In this document: piece after piece, positions 17,931-26,516 of the stretch
How the letters are laid out: each line of letters opens with the position of its first letter
Position numbering within the stretch: position 1 is the first letter of the stretch
NCBI RefSeq assembly: GCF_014050525.1
Contig: NZ_JACGAG010000004.1
Coordinates: forward strand, 1-64,000
DNA: 64,000 nt
Source: Clostridium sp. cel8
GTDB lineage: Bacteria > Bacillota > Clostridia > Clostridiales > Clostridiaceae
Reading direction: 5' to 3'
Translations under genes and position numbers: made by a program
Notes under the pieces: generated by a model
Told to the model about the DNA's origin: nothing
The model's input: the letters and a program-made list of their open reading frames with translations, nothing else
Database searches by the model: none

Positions 17931-18197
17931 TAAAATATCAGAAAATTTAATATATCAAAAAACAGTTTGCATTCTATTACAATATTCGACACTAGTATAC
18001 ATTGAAAATCCCTAATATATTATTTGTGTATTTACTATGATATTTTTTATGGTATTAATTAATTTATGATGTCATATAAGAACGATAATTTATAAATACC
18101 CTTATCACAAAGTGACAGAATTTTTTTATGATATGTGTTAAGATGTTTTTTGTAAGCTTAAAATGTTCTTAAATCATTGTATAGGGGGAGTAAGTGT

Positions 18198-18545
18198 ATG
18201 GTAGTAGAGAATTTGTCAAGGACGAAGAATGCTGGAGATTTGAAAATGGTTTATTTTTATAGATTAGTTAAAAGCAGTATAGATATTGCAGGTGATTGGC
18301 AGGCTTTTTCACTTCAATCTTACGGCATAGAAATAGAAAGACAGGATATATTAGGGGATAAGTTAATAAATATATGTAGAGATTGTATAAAAACTATAAG
18401 TCCAGATAGATATAAAGTACATAAATTGATTAAATTATTGTACGATTATAATGTATCTCCAATACATTTAGTTGATGTTATTGGTGATTATGTAGATAAA
18501 TATATTTTGGATTTTGATAAACAGATTGAAACTATTGTATATTAA
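18198..18545 (+). CDS. Small uncharacterised protein, possibly DUF6514 family
   Basis: This 115-residue protein begins at the ATG at 18198 after an AGGGGGA site. It is soluble, with mixed charge and no signal peptide or membrane helix. Conserved-looking parts are YFYRLVKSSI, YGIEIERQD and the C-terminal LLYDYNVSPIHLVDVIGDYV. Similar proteins of about 100 residues are common in clostridia and carry the DUF6514 label, but that assignment is from memory of the pattern. The long leader contains TTCGACA (17985-17991), one Spo0A-box-like heptamer, too weak alone to argue sporulation control. Function unknown. Confidence 0.6.
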   Translation: MVVENLSRTKNAGDLKMVYFYRLVKSSIDIAGDWQAFSLQSYGIEIERQDILGDKLINICRDCIKTISPDRYKVHKLIKLLYDYNVSPIHLVDVIGDYVDKYILDFDKQIETIVY

Positions 18546-18565
18546 AAATTAAATTGTGCTTCCTT

Positions 18566-18597
18566 AAGGATAAATGTTGGCATTTATCCTTTTTATA
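18566..18597 (+). terminator. Intrinsic terminator
   Basis: AAGGATAAATG pairs with CATTTATCCTT around TTGG and is followed by TTTATATTT. It ends the small-protein gene before acpS. Confidence 0.85.
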
Positions 18598-18689
18598 TTT
18601 ATATTAAAAATTTATATATTGTGCTTTTAAAAATTTAATTTTTATTTTATCATATAAATAAAAATATAATTTAATTTGGAGATGATTTC

Positions 18690-19064
18690 TTGATTATAGG
18701 GATTGGGACGGATATAGTTGAAATATCAAGAATAGAAAAAGCTTTAAGCAGGCATTCAAGTTTTATTGAGAGGATTTTTAGTGAAGAAGAAATAGAATAT
18801 TTTAGTAGTAAAAAGTTAGGTCCGGAATTTATAGCAGGACGTTTTGCAGCTAAAGAAGCAGTTTCAAAGGCACTTGGAACGGGATTCAGAGGATTTACTT
18901 TAAAGGATATATGTATAAAGAGGACTTCTTTAGGTAAGCCTACTGTAATTTTAAAGAAAAAGGCAAAATTTATAGCTGAAAAGTATGGTGATTATAAAAT
19001 ACATATAAGTATATCTCATGAGAGGAATAATGCAGTAGCATTTGCTATAATGGAGGTTGATTAA
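18690..19064 (+). CDS. acpS: Holo-[acyl-carrier-protein] synthase
   Basis: This enzyme transfers the 4'-phosphopantetheine arm from CoA to the acyl carrier protein for fatty acid synthesis. The 124-residue protein has the AcpS motifs: GIGTDIVEISRIE with the Mg-binding Asp, FSEEEIEYF, and AGRFAAKEAVSKALGTGF with the second metal Glu and catalytic Lys. The start is a TTG with GGAG about 10 bases upstream. It is the first gene of the set acpS-nnr-gerS-like-alr, an order common in Firmicutes; the next gene starts 1 base after its stop. Confidence 0.95.
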   Translation: MIIGIGTDIVEISRIEKALSRHSSFIERIFSEEEIEYFSSKKLGPEFIAGRFAAKEAVSKALGTGFRGFTLKDICIKRTSLGKPTVILKKKAKFIAEKYGDYKIHISISHERNNAVAFAIMEVD

Positions 19065-19065
19065 A

Positions 19066-20565
19066 TTGGAAATTGCATCTGTACAGATTATGAGGAATAT
19101 TGATAATTATTGTATAAATGAATTAGGAATACCTGGCATAGTACTTATGGAAAATGCAGCTTTGAAAGTTGTTAAAAATATTGACTTCCAAAAATATAAG
19201 TCTTTTTGCATAGTTTGTAGTAAGGGAAACAATGGTGGGGATGGATTTGCAGTTTGTAGGTATCTTTATAATTTAGGAAAAAACATAAAAGTATTTTTAG
19301 TTGGAAATGAAGAAGGGATGAGTCACGATTGTAAAATTAACTACACTATATTGAAAAATCTTGGAATATCTATAAATAAGATAAATGGCTTAAAAGAATT
19401 ACAAGAATTAAAAAACTGCCTAAAGATTTCAGATGCCACAATCGATGCTATATTTGGCACTGGACTTTCAAGAGATGTAGAGGGAATATATAGTGATGTT
19501 ATAAGTTGTATAAATGATAATGCAAATTATATTTTTTCGATAGATATACCCTCTGGACTAAGTGGGAATACAGGTAATGTTTTAAAAAATTGTATAAGGG
19601 CAGATAAAACTATTTCATTTCAACTTTTTAAGAGAGGATTTATGAAATATGGAGTAGATTCTTTTATTGGAGATTTAATAATTGAAGATATTGGTATACC
19701 AAAATCAGTTATTGAAAAATTTAATATTCAGGAATTTTTAATGGATAAATATTATATAAAATCTAAATTGAAGGAAAGAAATATATATGCACATAAAGGA
19801 GATTTTGGAAGGACTCTTGTTATTGCAGGATCAGCTGGATTTTCAGGGGCAGCTTATATAAGTACACAATCTGCAGTTAAAAGTGGATCAGGACTTGTTA
19901 CACTTGCTTGCAGTAAAGACATACAAAATATTATGAGTGAAAAATTAACAGAAGCTATGACTGTTAAGCTAGAAGAATTTGATAAGGTAGAAAAGCTTAT
20001 TAAAAATGCAGATTCCATAGCAATAGGACCTGGAATGGGAAATAATGAAACTACATTAAAAATACTGAAAAATACTATAGAAAATTCAAAGAGTACAGTT
20101 GTTATTGATGCGGATGGAATTAATGTTTTAAAAGATAATTTGTCTATACTAAAAAATAAAAGTTGTAGGATTATAATGACACCTCATTTAGGTGAAATGT
20201 CTAGAATTACTGGACTAAGTATAGATTATATAAAAGAAAATAGAATAGAAGTTTCCAAAGAGTTTGCTAAAAAAAACAATGTGATAATTGTACTGAAAGG
20301 ATATAATACTGTTATTACAGATGGTTGGAAAGTGGCTATAAATTCCACAGGAAATAGTTCAATGGCATCTGGCGGAATGGGAGATTGTTTAACAGGTATA
20401 ATTGCATCATTTTTATCACAAAAATATGAGGATTTTGATGCAGCTTGTATTTCGGTATATTTACATGGGCTTTGTGGAGATAGACTTTCAAAAGATATGT
20501 TCTGTGTAAGTGCAAGCGATATTATAAAAGAGATACCTTATGCAATAAAAGATCTATTAATATGA
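19066..20565 (+). CDS. nnr: Bifunctional NAD(P)HX epimerase/ADP-dependent dehydratase
   Basis: This enzyme repairs hydrated NADH and NADPH. The N-terminal YjeF_N domain (about 1-210) epimerises NAD(P)HX; marks are VLMENAA, GNNGGDGFAVCR and DAIFGTGLSR. The C-terminal ribokinase-like domain (about 230-499) dehydrates the S form with ADP; marks are HKGDFGRTLVIAGS, AIGPGMGNN, MTPHLGEMSR and SGGMGDCLTGIIAS. The TTG at 19066 is chosen because GGAGG sits 9 bases upstream; a TTG at 19057 would overlap it. At 499 residues it is full length. Confidence 0.93.
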   Translation: MEIASVQIMRNIDNYCINELGIPGIVLMENAALKVVKNIDFQKYKSFCIVCSKGNNGGDGFAVCRYLYNLGKNIKVFLVGNEEGMSHDCKINYTILKNLGISINKINGLKELQELKNCLKISDATIDAIFGTGLSRDVEGIYSDVISCINDNANYIFSIDIPSGLSGNTGNVLKNCIRADKTISFQLFKRGFMKYGVDSFIGDLIIEDIGIPKSVIEKFNIQEFLMDKYYIKSKLKERNIYAHKGDFGRTLVIAGSAGFSGAAYISTQSAVKSGSGLVTLACSKDIQNIMSEKLTEAMTVKLEEFDKVEKLIKNADSIAIGPGMGNNETTLKILKNTIENSKSTVVIDADGINVLKDNLSILKNKSCRIIMTPHLGEMSRITGLSIDYIKENRIEVSKEFAKKNNVIIVLKGYNTVITDGWKVAINSTGNSSMASGGMGDCLTGIIASFLSQKYEDFDAACISVYLHGLCGDRLSKDMFCVSASDIIKEIPYAIKDLLI

Positions 20566-20628
20566 TGAATATAAACTAGCACAGTAGAATAGTATTAGTA
20601 GTGGAATACATGTATTTGGAGGAGTAAA

Positions 20629-21249
20629 ATGGTAAGGAAACTACTAATTGGTTTTATTATGTGCTTTATTATGGTTTTTGGGTTTACATCTTGTACCAAA
20701 AATTCAAAAAATCCAGAGGATACAATAAATGATCTTAAAGATTTAGATAGCTATAGTTGTAATGTAAACATTGAAATACAAAATGACAAGCAAAAATTGA
20801 ATTACATGGGAAAGCAATTTTATGACGGAACATATGGCGACAGGTTTGAACTTGGAAAGGATAGAATATTTATATATAAGAAAGATAAAATATATGTAAA
20901 AGATTTAAAAAATGGAAGTACATACAATACAGATGAAGATTTTGATGGACTGTTTAAATTATGTTTTATAGATAAATATATACATCTTATCTATACAAAT
21001 GAAAAGGTTGATAATTCCTTCAAAAATGTATATAATAAGGAATATCAAATTATAACTTTAGATATTCCTGGCAACAATAAAAATATATGTAAGGCTCAAT
21101 TGTATATAGACACAACTAATAATAATCCAAAATATTTAATAATTTATGACTCCTTTGGGAAAAAAAGAGTAAGAGTTGAATACAATAATTTTAAACAAAA
21201 TGTAAAATTGGATAAAAGTTTATTTAATATAGGTACTGCTAATAAATGA
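20629..21249 (+). CDS. GerS-like germination lipoprotein
   Basis: This is a predicted membrane-anchored lipoprotein. The N-terminal helix LLIGFIMCFIMVFG leads into the lipobox FTSC with lipidated Cys about residue 23. The rest (about 180 residues) looks like the LolA/LppX-type beta fold of lipoprotein-sorting proteins: short beta-like segments such as SYSCNVNIEIQND and PKYLIIYDSFGKKRVRVEY. It lies directly upstream of alr, the same pairing as gerS-alr2 in Clostridioides difficile, where GerS is needed for spore germination through cortex processing. GerS identity rests on context, size and fold pattern. The GGAGG site precedes the ATG. Confidence 0.7.
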   Translation: MVRKLLIGFIMCFIMVFGFTSCTKNSKNPEDTINDLKDLDSYSCNVNIEIQNDKQKLNYMGKQFYDGTYGDRFELGKDRIFIYKKDKIYVKDLKNGSTYNTDEDFDGLFKLCFIDKYIHLIYTNEKVDNSFKNVYNKEYQIITLDIPGNNKNICKAQLYIDTTNNNPKYLIIYDSFGKKRVRVEYNNFKQNVKLDKSLFNIGTANK

Positions 21250-21262
21250 GGAGTGAAACGTT

Positions 21263-22426
21263 GTGGAAGAAGTTTTTAGACCTGCTTGGGTAGAAATTAA
21301 TTTGGACAACTTAAGTTACAATGCTAAACAGATAAAAAATAAAGTAGGAGATAGGGATATAATAGGGGTAGTAAAGGCTGATGCATATGGACATGGTGCT
21401 GTTCAAGTGGCACCGGTACTTTTGAAAAATGGGTTTACAAAACTTGCTGTAGCTATTATAGATGAAGCTATAGAACTTAGAAAAAATGGAATAGAAAGTC
21501 CTATAATGATACTTGGAATAACTCCTGATAATTTGTTGGATAGTGTTGTGGAGTATAATGTAGAGCCAGCAGTATCATCATATAAATGTGCTGAAAAATT
21601 ATCTATATTAGGTAGGAAATACAATAAAAAGATAAAAATTAACATTGCAGTAGATACAGGAATGGGAAGGATAGGATTTATACCTAATAAATCAGCTGTT
21701 GAAGATATTCATAAAATAAGTGAACTACCAAATATAGAAATAGAGAGCATATTTTCTCACTTTTCTACAGCAGATGAATTAAATAAAGATTATGCTAATT
21801 TACAATTAAAAAAGTATAATGAGTTTTATAATTTACTTCTAGATAGAAAAGTTCAAATAAATATGAGAAATTTAGCTAACAGTGCTGCAATAATGGAACT
21901 TCCGCCTACTTATTTTGATGAAGTAAGACCAGGTATAATAATTTATGGGTATTACCCATCAGACGAAGTAGATAAAAATACTTTAAATATAAAACCTGTT
22001 ATGACTTTAAAAACTAGTATAGTTCATATAAAGACTTTAGATGCTGGTAAATATGTTGGATATGGAAGAAAATTTAAAACTTGTAGGAAAACTGTAGTTG
22101 CAACTTTGCCTATTGGATATGCAGATGGTTATTCGAGAAGACTATCTGGAAAGGCACAGGTTATCATACATAATAAATTTGCACCTGTAATCGGTAATAT
22201 ATGTATGGATCAGTGCATGATAGATGTAACTGATATTGAGAATGTAAATATTGGTGATGAAGTGATACTTATGGGAGAGAAAAATGATTTAAAATTTGAT
22301 GCAAATAACATAGCCGCAATACTTGGAACTATAAATTATGAAGTGCTGTGCATGATGTCAAAAAGACTTCCTAGGGTGTATATAAAAGATAGTAAAATAG
22401 TAAAAGTTAAAAATTATATTATATAG
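21263..22426 (+). CDS. alr: Alanine racemase
   Basis: This PLP enzyme interconverts L- and D-alanine for peptidoglycan and, in spores, controls alanine germinants. The PLP-binding Lys is in GVVKADAYGHG (about residue 39) and the catalytic Tyr in VGYGRKFK (about 270). Substrate-site blocks VDTGMGRIGF, RPGIIIYGYYP and NICMDQCMIDVT are present. It starts at GTG behind GAGGAG, 13 bases after the GerS-like gene, so the two are cotranscribed. At 387 residues it is the standard length. Confidence 0.95.
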   Translation: MEEVFRPAWVEINLDNLSYNAKQIKNKVGDRDIIGVVKADAYGHGAVQVAPVLLKNGFTKLAVAIIDEAIELRKNGIESPIMILGITPDNLLDSVVEYNVEPAVSSYKCAEKLSILGRKYNKKIKINIAVDTGMGRIGFIPNKSAVEDIHKISELPNIEIESIFSHFSTADELNKDYANLQLKKYNEFYNLLLDRKVQINMRNLANSAAIMELPPTYFDEVRPGIIIYGYYPSDEVDKNTLNIKPVMTLKTSIVHIKTLDAGKYVGYGRKFKTCRKTVVATLPIGYADGYSRRLSGKAQVIIHNKFAPVIGNICMDQCMIDVTDIENVNIGDEVILMGEKNDLKFDANNIAAILGTINYEVLCMMSKRLPRVYIKDSKIVKVKNYII

Positions 22427-22601
22427 TGTACTTAATAGTGTACTTAAAAATTAATATTTTCCTATTACATAAAATTGCAATATTTCTGTGAATACATATT
22501 GAATTTAAAATTTCAGAAATTAATTTATATAAGAGTTTATGCATGGCATAAGATATATTATTCAAAAAATAGGTAGAATAATGAAAGAATTTGAAATTTC
22601 T

Positions 22602-22630
22602 TTGACATACATATATATTATAGATATAAT
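22602..22630 (+). promoter_or_regulatory. Sigma-A promoter of the EndoAI/EndoA pair
   Basis: TTGACA (22602-22607) and TATAAT (22625-22630) match both consensus hexamers exactly with 17-base spacing. Confidence 0.85.
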
Positions 22631-22683
22631 TGTCTTATGTTATATATCTTTTGCTTACGTTAATAGGAGGTATTAATTTTTAA

Positions 22684-23004
22684 ATGTCAAATTCAAAAAG
22701 ATTAGTAGTGAGCCTCTCAGAAACACTATATGATGAATTTAATAGAGCCCTTAAAGAAGATTGCAAAAAAAGAAGTGAATTTATTAGGGATGCTATCATA
22801 TTATATATTAAGGAGAAAAAAAGGTTAAATAATATAGCTTTGATGGAAAGAGGATATAGGGAAATGGCACAACTTAATCTTGAGTTTGCGGAAATGGGCT
22901 TTGCACGCGACATAAAGGAATTTAAAGAATATGAAGCGAAGCTTTCGGAGAGTGATTTGCCTAATGACAACGGTAGTGAAAAGAGGAGATATATTTTATG
23001 CTGA
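22684..23004 (+). CDS. ndoAI: MazE/EndoAI-type ribbon-helix-helix antitoxin
   Basis: This antitoxin neutralises the MazF/EndoA ribonuclease and represses its own operon. The N-terminal ribbon-helix-helix reads [17 protein letters not shown] with [15 protein letters not shown]. The acidic C-terminal part ([12 protein letters not shown]) would wrap the toxin. At 106 residues it is a little longer than Bacillus EndoAI, and its last 41 bases overlap the toxin gene. A GGAGG site lies about 12 bases before the ATG and a consensus promoter just upstream. Confidence 0.87.
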   Translation: MSNSKRLVVSLSETLYDEFNRALKEDCKKRSEFIRDAIILYIKEKKRLNNIALMERGYREMAQLNLEFAEMGFARDIKEFKEYEAKLSESDLPNDNGSEKRRYILC

Positions 23005-23314
23005 TTTAAGTCCAGTAGTAGGCTCTGAACAGGGGGGTATTAGACCTGTTATTATTATTCAAAATGATATTGGTAATAAGTATAGTCCTACTGTTATAGT
23101 TTCAGCTATTACATCGCAGATAAATAAAGCAAAACTTCCAACTCATGTAGAGGTTTCCTCAGAAGCTTATGGACTAAATAAAGATTCGGTAGTATTGCTG
23201 GAACAGATAAGAACATTGGATAAAAGAAGATTGAAGGAAAAAATCGGTCATATGACTGATGAAGATATGAAAAAAGTAGATGCTGCACTTTTAGTAAGTG
23301 TAGGTATTCAATAA
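22964..23314 (+). CDS. ndoA: MazF/EndoA endoribonuclease toxin
   Basis: This sequence-specific mRNA interferase belongs to the PemK/MazF family. It opens [17 protein letters not shown], then [17 protein letters not shown] with the catalytic Arg, [16 protein letters not shown] and [17 protein letters not shown]. This is the full EndoA pattern of Bacillus, 116 residues. The ATG at 22964 is chosen because conserved EndoA starts two to four residues before VKRGD; the further upstream frame is read only as antitoxin. It is located right after alr, as in many Firmicutes, which marks it as a chromosomal stress module rather than plasmid baggage. Confidence 0.93.
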   Translation: MTTVVKRGDIFYADLSPVVGSEQGGIRPVIIIQNDIGNKYSPTVIVSAITSQINKAKLPTHVEVSSEAYGLNKDSVVLLEQIRTLDKRRLKEKIGHMTDEDMKKVDAALLVSVGIQ

Positions 23315-23330
23315 ACTGTTTTACATTTAT

Positions 23331-23357
23331 AAGGGCAATTTATGCCCTTATTTTTTA
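23331..23357 (+). terminator. Intrinsic terminator after ndoA
   Basis: AAGGGCA pairs with TGCCCTT around ATTTA and is followed by ATTTTTTA. Confidence 0.85.
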
Positions 23358-23468
23358 ATGCCAATATTTTAATAGTTTAATTTTTATTTATTTATGGTAT
23401 CATGTTATTATGCTATAATGAAAAATATAGTGAGAACTTTCATAAGATGAGTATGAGGAGAGTTATAG

Positions 23469-24155
23469 ATGATAGAGTTTAAAAATGTAAATAAAGTTTA
23501 TAATAACAACATATTTGCACTATCTAATATAAACCTTAAAATTGAAAAAGGTGAATTTGTATTTTTGGTAGGTCCAAGTGGAGCTGGTAAAAGTACTTTT
23601 GTAAAAATGTTGCTTAAGGAAATTGATCCCACAAATGGAAGTATAATTGTAAATGGACAAGATATAACTTCTTTATCTAGAAATAATATACCTATTTATA
23701 GAAGAAAACTAGGCGTAGTTTTTCAAGACTTTCGTTTAATACCTACGCTTAATGTATATGAAAATATTGCTTTTGCTATGAGGGTAATTGAAGCCCCAGC
23801 AAAAGAGATAAGAAAAAAAGTTCCTTTAGTGTTATCACTTGTTGGATTATCAAAAAAATATAAAGCCTTTCCTGATGAGCTATCTGGAGGAGAACAGCAG
23901 AGAATAGCTTTGGCAAGAGCTATAATAAATAATCCTTCTATACTAATAGCAGATGAACCTACAGGAAATTTAGATCCGGATACATCGCTGGAAATTATGG
24001 ATATAATAAATGATATAAATCAGGCAGGTACTACAGTACTTATGGCAACACATGCAAGGGATATAGTAGATGATATGAGAAAGAGAGTTATAGCACTAGA
24101 TAAAGGCATTGTAGTAAGAGATGAACAAAGGGGTGCATACGGCGATGAGGATTAG
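23469..24155 (+). CDS. ftsE: Cell division ABC ATPase FtsE
   Basis: This cytoplasmic ATPase of the FtsEX complex converts ATP binding into activation of peptidoglycan hydrolases at division or elongation. The 228-residue protein has Walker A GPSGAGKST, a Q-loop in GVVFQDFRLIPTLNVYEN (the FtsE hallmark), signature LSGGEQQRIALARA, Walker B ILIADEPTGNLD and switch His in ATHARD. Its end overlaps ftsX by 11 bases, which indicates translational coupling. A GAGGAGAG ribosome site precedes the ATG. Confidence 0.95.
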   Translation: MIEFKNVNKVYNNNIFALSNINLKIEKGEFVFLVGPSGAGKSTFVKMLLKEIDPTNGSIIVNGQDITSLSRNNIPIYRRKLGVVFQDFRLIPTLNVYENIAFAMRVIEAPAKEIRKKVPLVLSLVGLSKKYKAFPDELSGGEQQRIALARAIINNPSILIADEPTGNLDPDTSLEIMDIINDINQAGTTVLMATHARDIVDDMRKRVIALDKGIVVRDEQRGAYGDED

Positions 24156-25035
24156 CACAATAAAATTTTTTATACAAGAATCTTTTAGAAATTTGAAGAG
24201 AAATAAAACTATGAGCATTGCGGCAATAACTACGGTAGCAGCTACTCTTTTTATATTGGGGATATCACTTCTTACTCTGACTACTATAAGACAAGGCATA
24301 CTTCAGGTTGAATCTAAAGTTGAAGTAAAGGTCTATTTAAAAGATGATATAACTTCAAAGCAAAAAGATGCTATAAAAAATAAAATTGAATCTATAGATG
24401 GAATTGTGAATTTGGATTATGAAACTAAACAGGAAGCTGTAGATAAATTTAAAACTCAATTGGGAGAGCAAAATGAATCATTAGTAGAGGGGTTAAAAAA
24501 GGATAATCCTCTTCCAAATTCATACATAGTTAAAGTCAAAACACCAGAAATTGTATCTCAAGTAGTAAATAGTATAAAGGGAATGGATGGAATTGATACT
24601 ATTCAAGACGCTAGAGGAGTAGTTGATAAAATTATAAAAATAACAAATGCAATAAAATGGATTGGTACAATTGTTTTGATTATATTAATAGGAGTATCAC
24701 TATTTCTAATTGGAAATACAATAAAGATTACTGTTTATTCTAGAAGAAAAGAAATTGGTATAATGAAATACATAGGTGCTACTGATTGGTTTATAAGGTG
24801 GCCATTTATAATAGAGGGTATAGTAATAGGTATAATAGGAGCTATTGTTTCGGATATTGTTTTATACTATATGTATAAAATAGTATATGCAAAAGCTTCA
24901 TCTGCACCTTTATTGATGTGTTTTGTAAATCCACAATATGTTTATACACATATACTTGGTATATTTATTTTAAGTGGTAGTATAATAGGCGCAGTTGGAA
25001 GTATACTATCTATAAGAAAATTTTTAGCAGTTTAA
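24145..25035 (+). CDS. ftsX: Cell division membrane protein FtsX
   Basis: This membrane partner of FtsE has four helices: one near residues 22-45 after FIQESFRNLKRNKTMS, then three at about 165-190, 210-240 and 260-285. A large extracytoplasmic domain (about 50-160) would contact a peptidoglycan hydrolase or its cofactor. The ATG at 24145 begins MRISTIKFF; the frame upstream only duplicates ftsE codons. At 296 residues it is a typical Gram-positive FtsX. The PDZ protease that follows 175 bases later completes a familiar ftsEX-ctp order. Confidence 0.93.
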   Translation: MRISTIKFFIQESFRNLKRNKTMSIAAITTVAATLFILGISLLTLTTIRQGILQVESKVEVKVYLKDDITSKQKDAIKNKIESIDGIVNLDYETKQEAVDKFKTQLGEQNESLVEGLKKDNPLPNSYIVKVKTPEIVSQVVNSIKGMDGIDTIQDARGVVDKIIKITNAIKWIGTIVLIILIGVSLFLIGNTIKITVYSRRKEIGIMKYIGATDWFIRWPFIIEGIVIGIIGAIVSDIVLYYMYKIVYAKASSAPLLMCFVNPQYVYTHILGIFILSGSIIGAVGSILSIRKFLAV

Positions 25036-25051
25036 CATATAAATTTTTGAC

Positions 25052-25095
25052 AAGATTAGCATGCAGTTTATTCTGCATGCTAATCTTATAGTTGT
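25052..25095 (+). terminator. Hairpin terminator after ftsX
   Basis: AAGATTAGCATGCAG pairs with its complement over 15 bases around TTTATT. The T tail is short and interrupted, so termination may be partial. Confidence 0.6.
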
Positions 25096-25211
25096 TTCAA
25101 GGAAATAGTTTTGCATAATTAAATTTTTTAGTGTTATAATTATTGAATATATATGAATAAGTAGTATGATGATAAATTACCATGTAGATATTATAAAAGA
25201 GGTGGGATAAC

Positions 25212-26387
25212 TTGAATAAAAAGAAAAGGTGGTTATTTTATACTATAATAATCGTCCTCTTAACAAATGTTATGACAATATTTGGAACGTATAACTTTTG
25301 GAAAATAAAGCAAGGCGATGCTATTAACAAATTTTCAAAGCTATTTGAAGTCAGAAATATTCTCTATAAATATTATGATGGAAAGATAAGTGACGATGTG
25401 CTTTTAGAGGGTGCCTTAAAAGGAATGACTTCTTCATTGAATGATCCATACACAGTTTTTATGGATAAAGATGAATTTGAAGAGTTTAACACTGAAACTG
25501 AAGGAAGCTATGCCGGCATAGGAATTCAGGTAACTTCTAAAGATAATAAAATTCAGATTGAAAATGTGTTCAAAGGGACACCTGCTGAAAAGGCAGGTCT
25601 TAAAGATAATGATATAATACAAAGTGTAAATGGAACTGCAGTAGATGGAAGTCAACTTGATAAAGCAGTATCTATAATGAGGGGAAAAGAAGGAACGGAA
25701 GTTACCCTTACTATTTATAGGCAGGATAAAGGTAGTTTTAATGTTAAAGTAAAAAGAGAAAAAGTAAGTATGCAAACAGTTAATGGAGAAATGATAAATT
25801 CACAAATAGGATATATACAAGTAACTATGTTTGATGAGAATACGGCTGAAAACTTTAAAAATAAACTTGTAAGTCTCAAAAATAAAGGTATGAAATCATT
25901 GATAATTGATTTAAGAGATAATCCAGGAGGAGTTCTTAGTCAATGTGTAGATATGGTTTCAAATTTTATACCAGAAGGTAAAGTAGTTGTTTCAACAACT
26001 GATAAATATAATAATAAAAAGGAGTATAAATCAGATGGAGGAGATTTTAGTAATTTACCTATAACTATACTTACAAATGGCAATACTGCAAGTGCATCAG
26101 AAATATTCTCAGGAGCTATAAAGGATTATAAAAGAGGAACTTTAGTTGGAGAAAAGACTTTTGGGAAAGGTGTAGTTCAAACTATGTTCGATACAGGAGA
26201 TGGAACTGCTTTAAAAGTAACTATTTCAAAATGGTATACTCCAAATGGATATAATATACACAAAAAAGGAATAACTCCAAATGAAGTTGTGGAATATCCG
26301 GATAGTCTTAAAGGGAAGACTTATGATAGAAATTTAGATCCACAATTTAAAAAGGCACTTGAGATTGCTGAAAATAAGATAAAATAG
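25212..26387 (+). CDS. ctpA: Carboxy-terminal processing protease (S41 family, PDZ)
   Basis: This is an exported, membrane-anchored serine protease of the CtpA/CtpB type. It has an N-terminal helix (about 7-25), a PDZ domain (about 95-180; GSYAGIGIQV and NGTAVDGSQLDKAVSIMRG) and the S41 core with catalytic Ser in GNTASASEIFSGA and catalytic Lys in GEKTFGKGVVQ. The TTG start follows AGAGGTGGGA. At 391 residues it is full length. In Bacillus the orthologous position holds CtpB, which cuts a sporulation regulator; that role is only suggested here. Confidence 0.92.
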   Translation: MNKKKRWLFYTIIIVLLTNVMTIFGTYNFWKIKQGDAINKFSKLFEVRNILYKYYDGKISDDVLLEGALKGMTSSLNDPYTVFMDKDEFEEFNTETEGSYAGIGIQVTSKDNKIQIENVFKGTPAEKAGLKDNDIIQSVNGTAVDGSQLDKAVSIMRGKEGTEVTLTIYRQDKGSFNVKVKREKVSMQTVNGEMINSQIGYIQVTMFDENTAENFKNKLVSLKNKGMKSLIIDLRDNPGGVLSQCVDMVSNFIPEGKVVVSTTDKYNNKKEYKSDGGDFSNLPITILTNGNTASASEIFSGAIKDYKRGTLVGEKTFGKGVVQTMFDTGDGTALKVTISKWYTPNGYNIHKKGITPNEVVEYPDSLKGKTYDRNLDPQFKKALEIAENKIK

Positions 26388-26447
26388 ATAATTTAGTTAG
26401 ACTAAATACTAAAGTATTATTATAATATATTATATATTTGACATTTT

Positions 26448-26482
26448 AAATTAGACAGACAAAATTCTGTCTAATTTAATTT
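26448..26482 (+). terminator. Intrinsic terminator after ctpA
   Basis: AAATTAGACAGA pairs perfectly with TCTGTCTAATTT around CAAAAT, followed by AATTTATG. Confidence 0.7.
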
Positions 26483-26516
26483 ATGTGTGTGGTTTGGAGA
26501 GGGGTATTAACTTTTA

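Noticed and set aside
17985-17991. Spo0A box TTCGACA before the small protein gene
   Set aside because: A single heptamer in AT-rich DNA without partner sites is too weak to claim.
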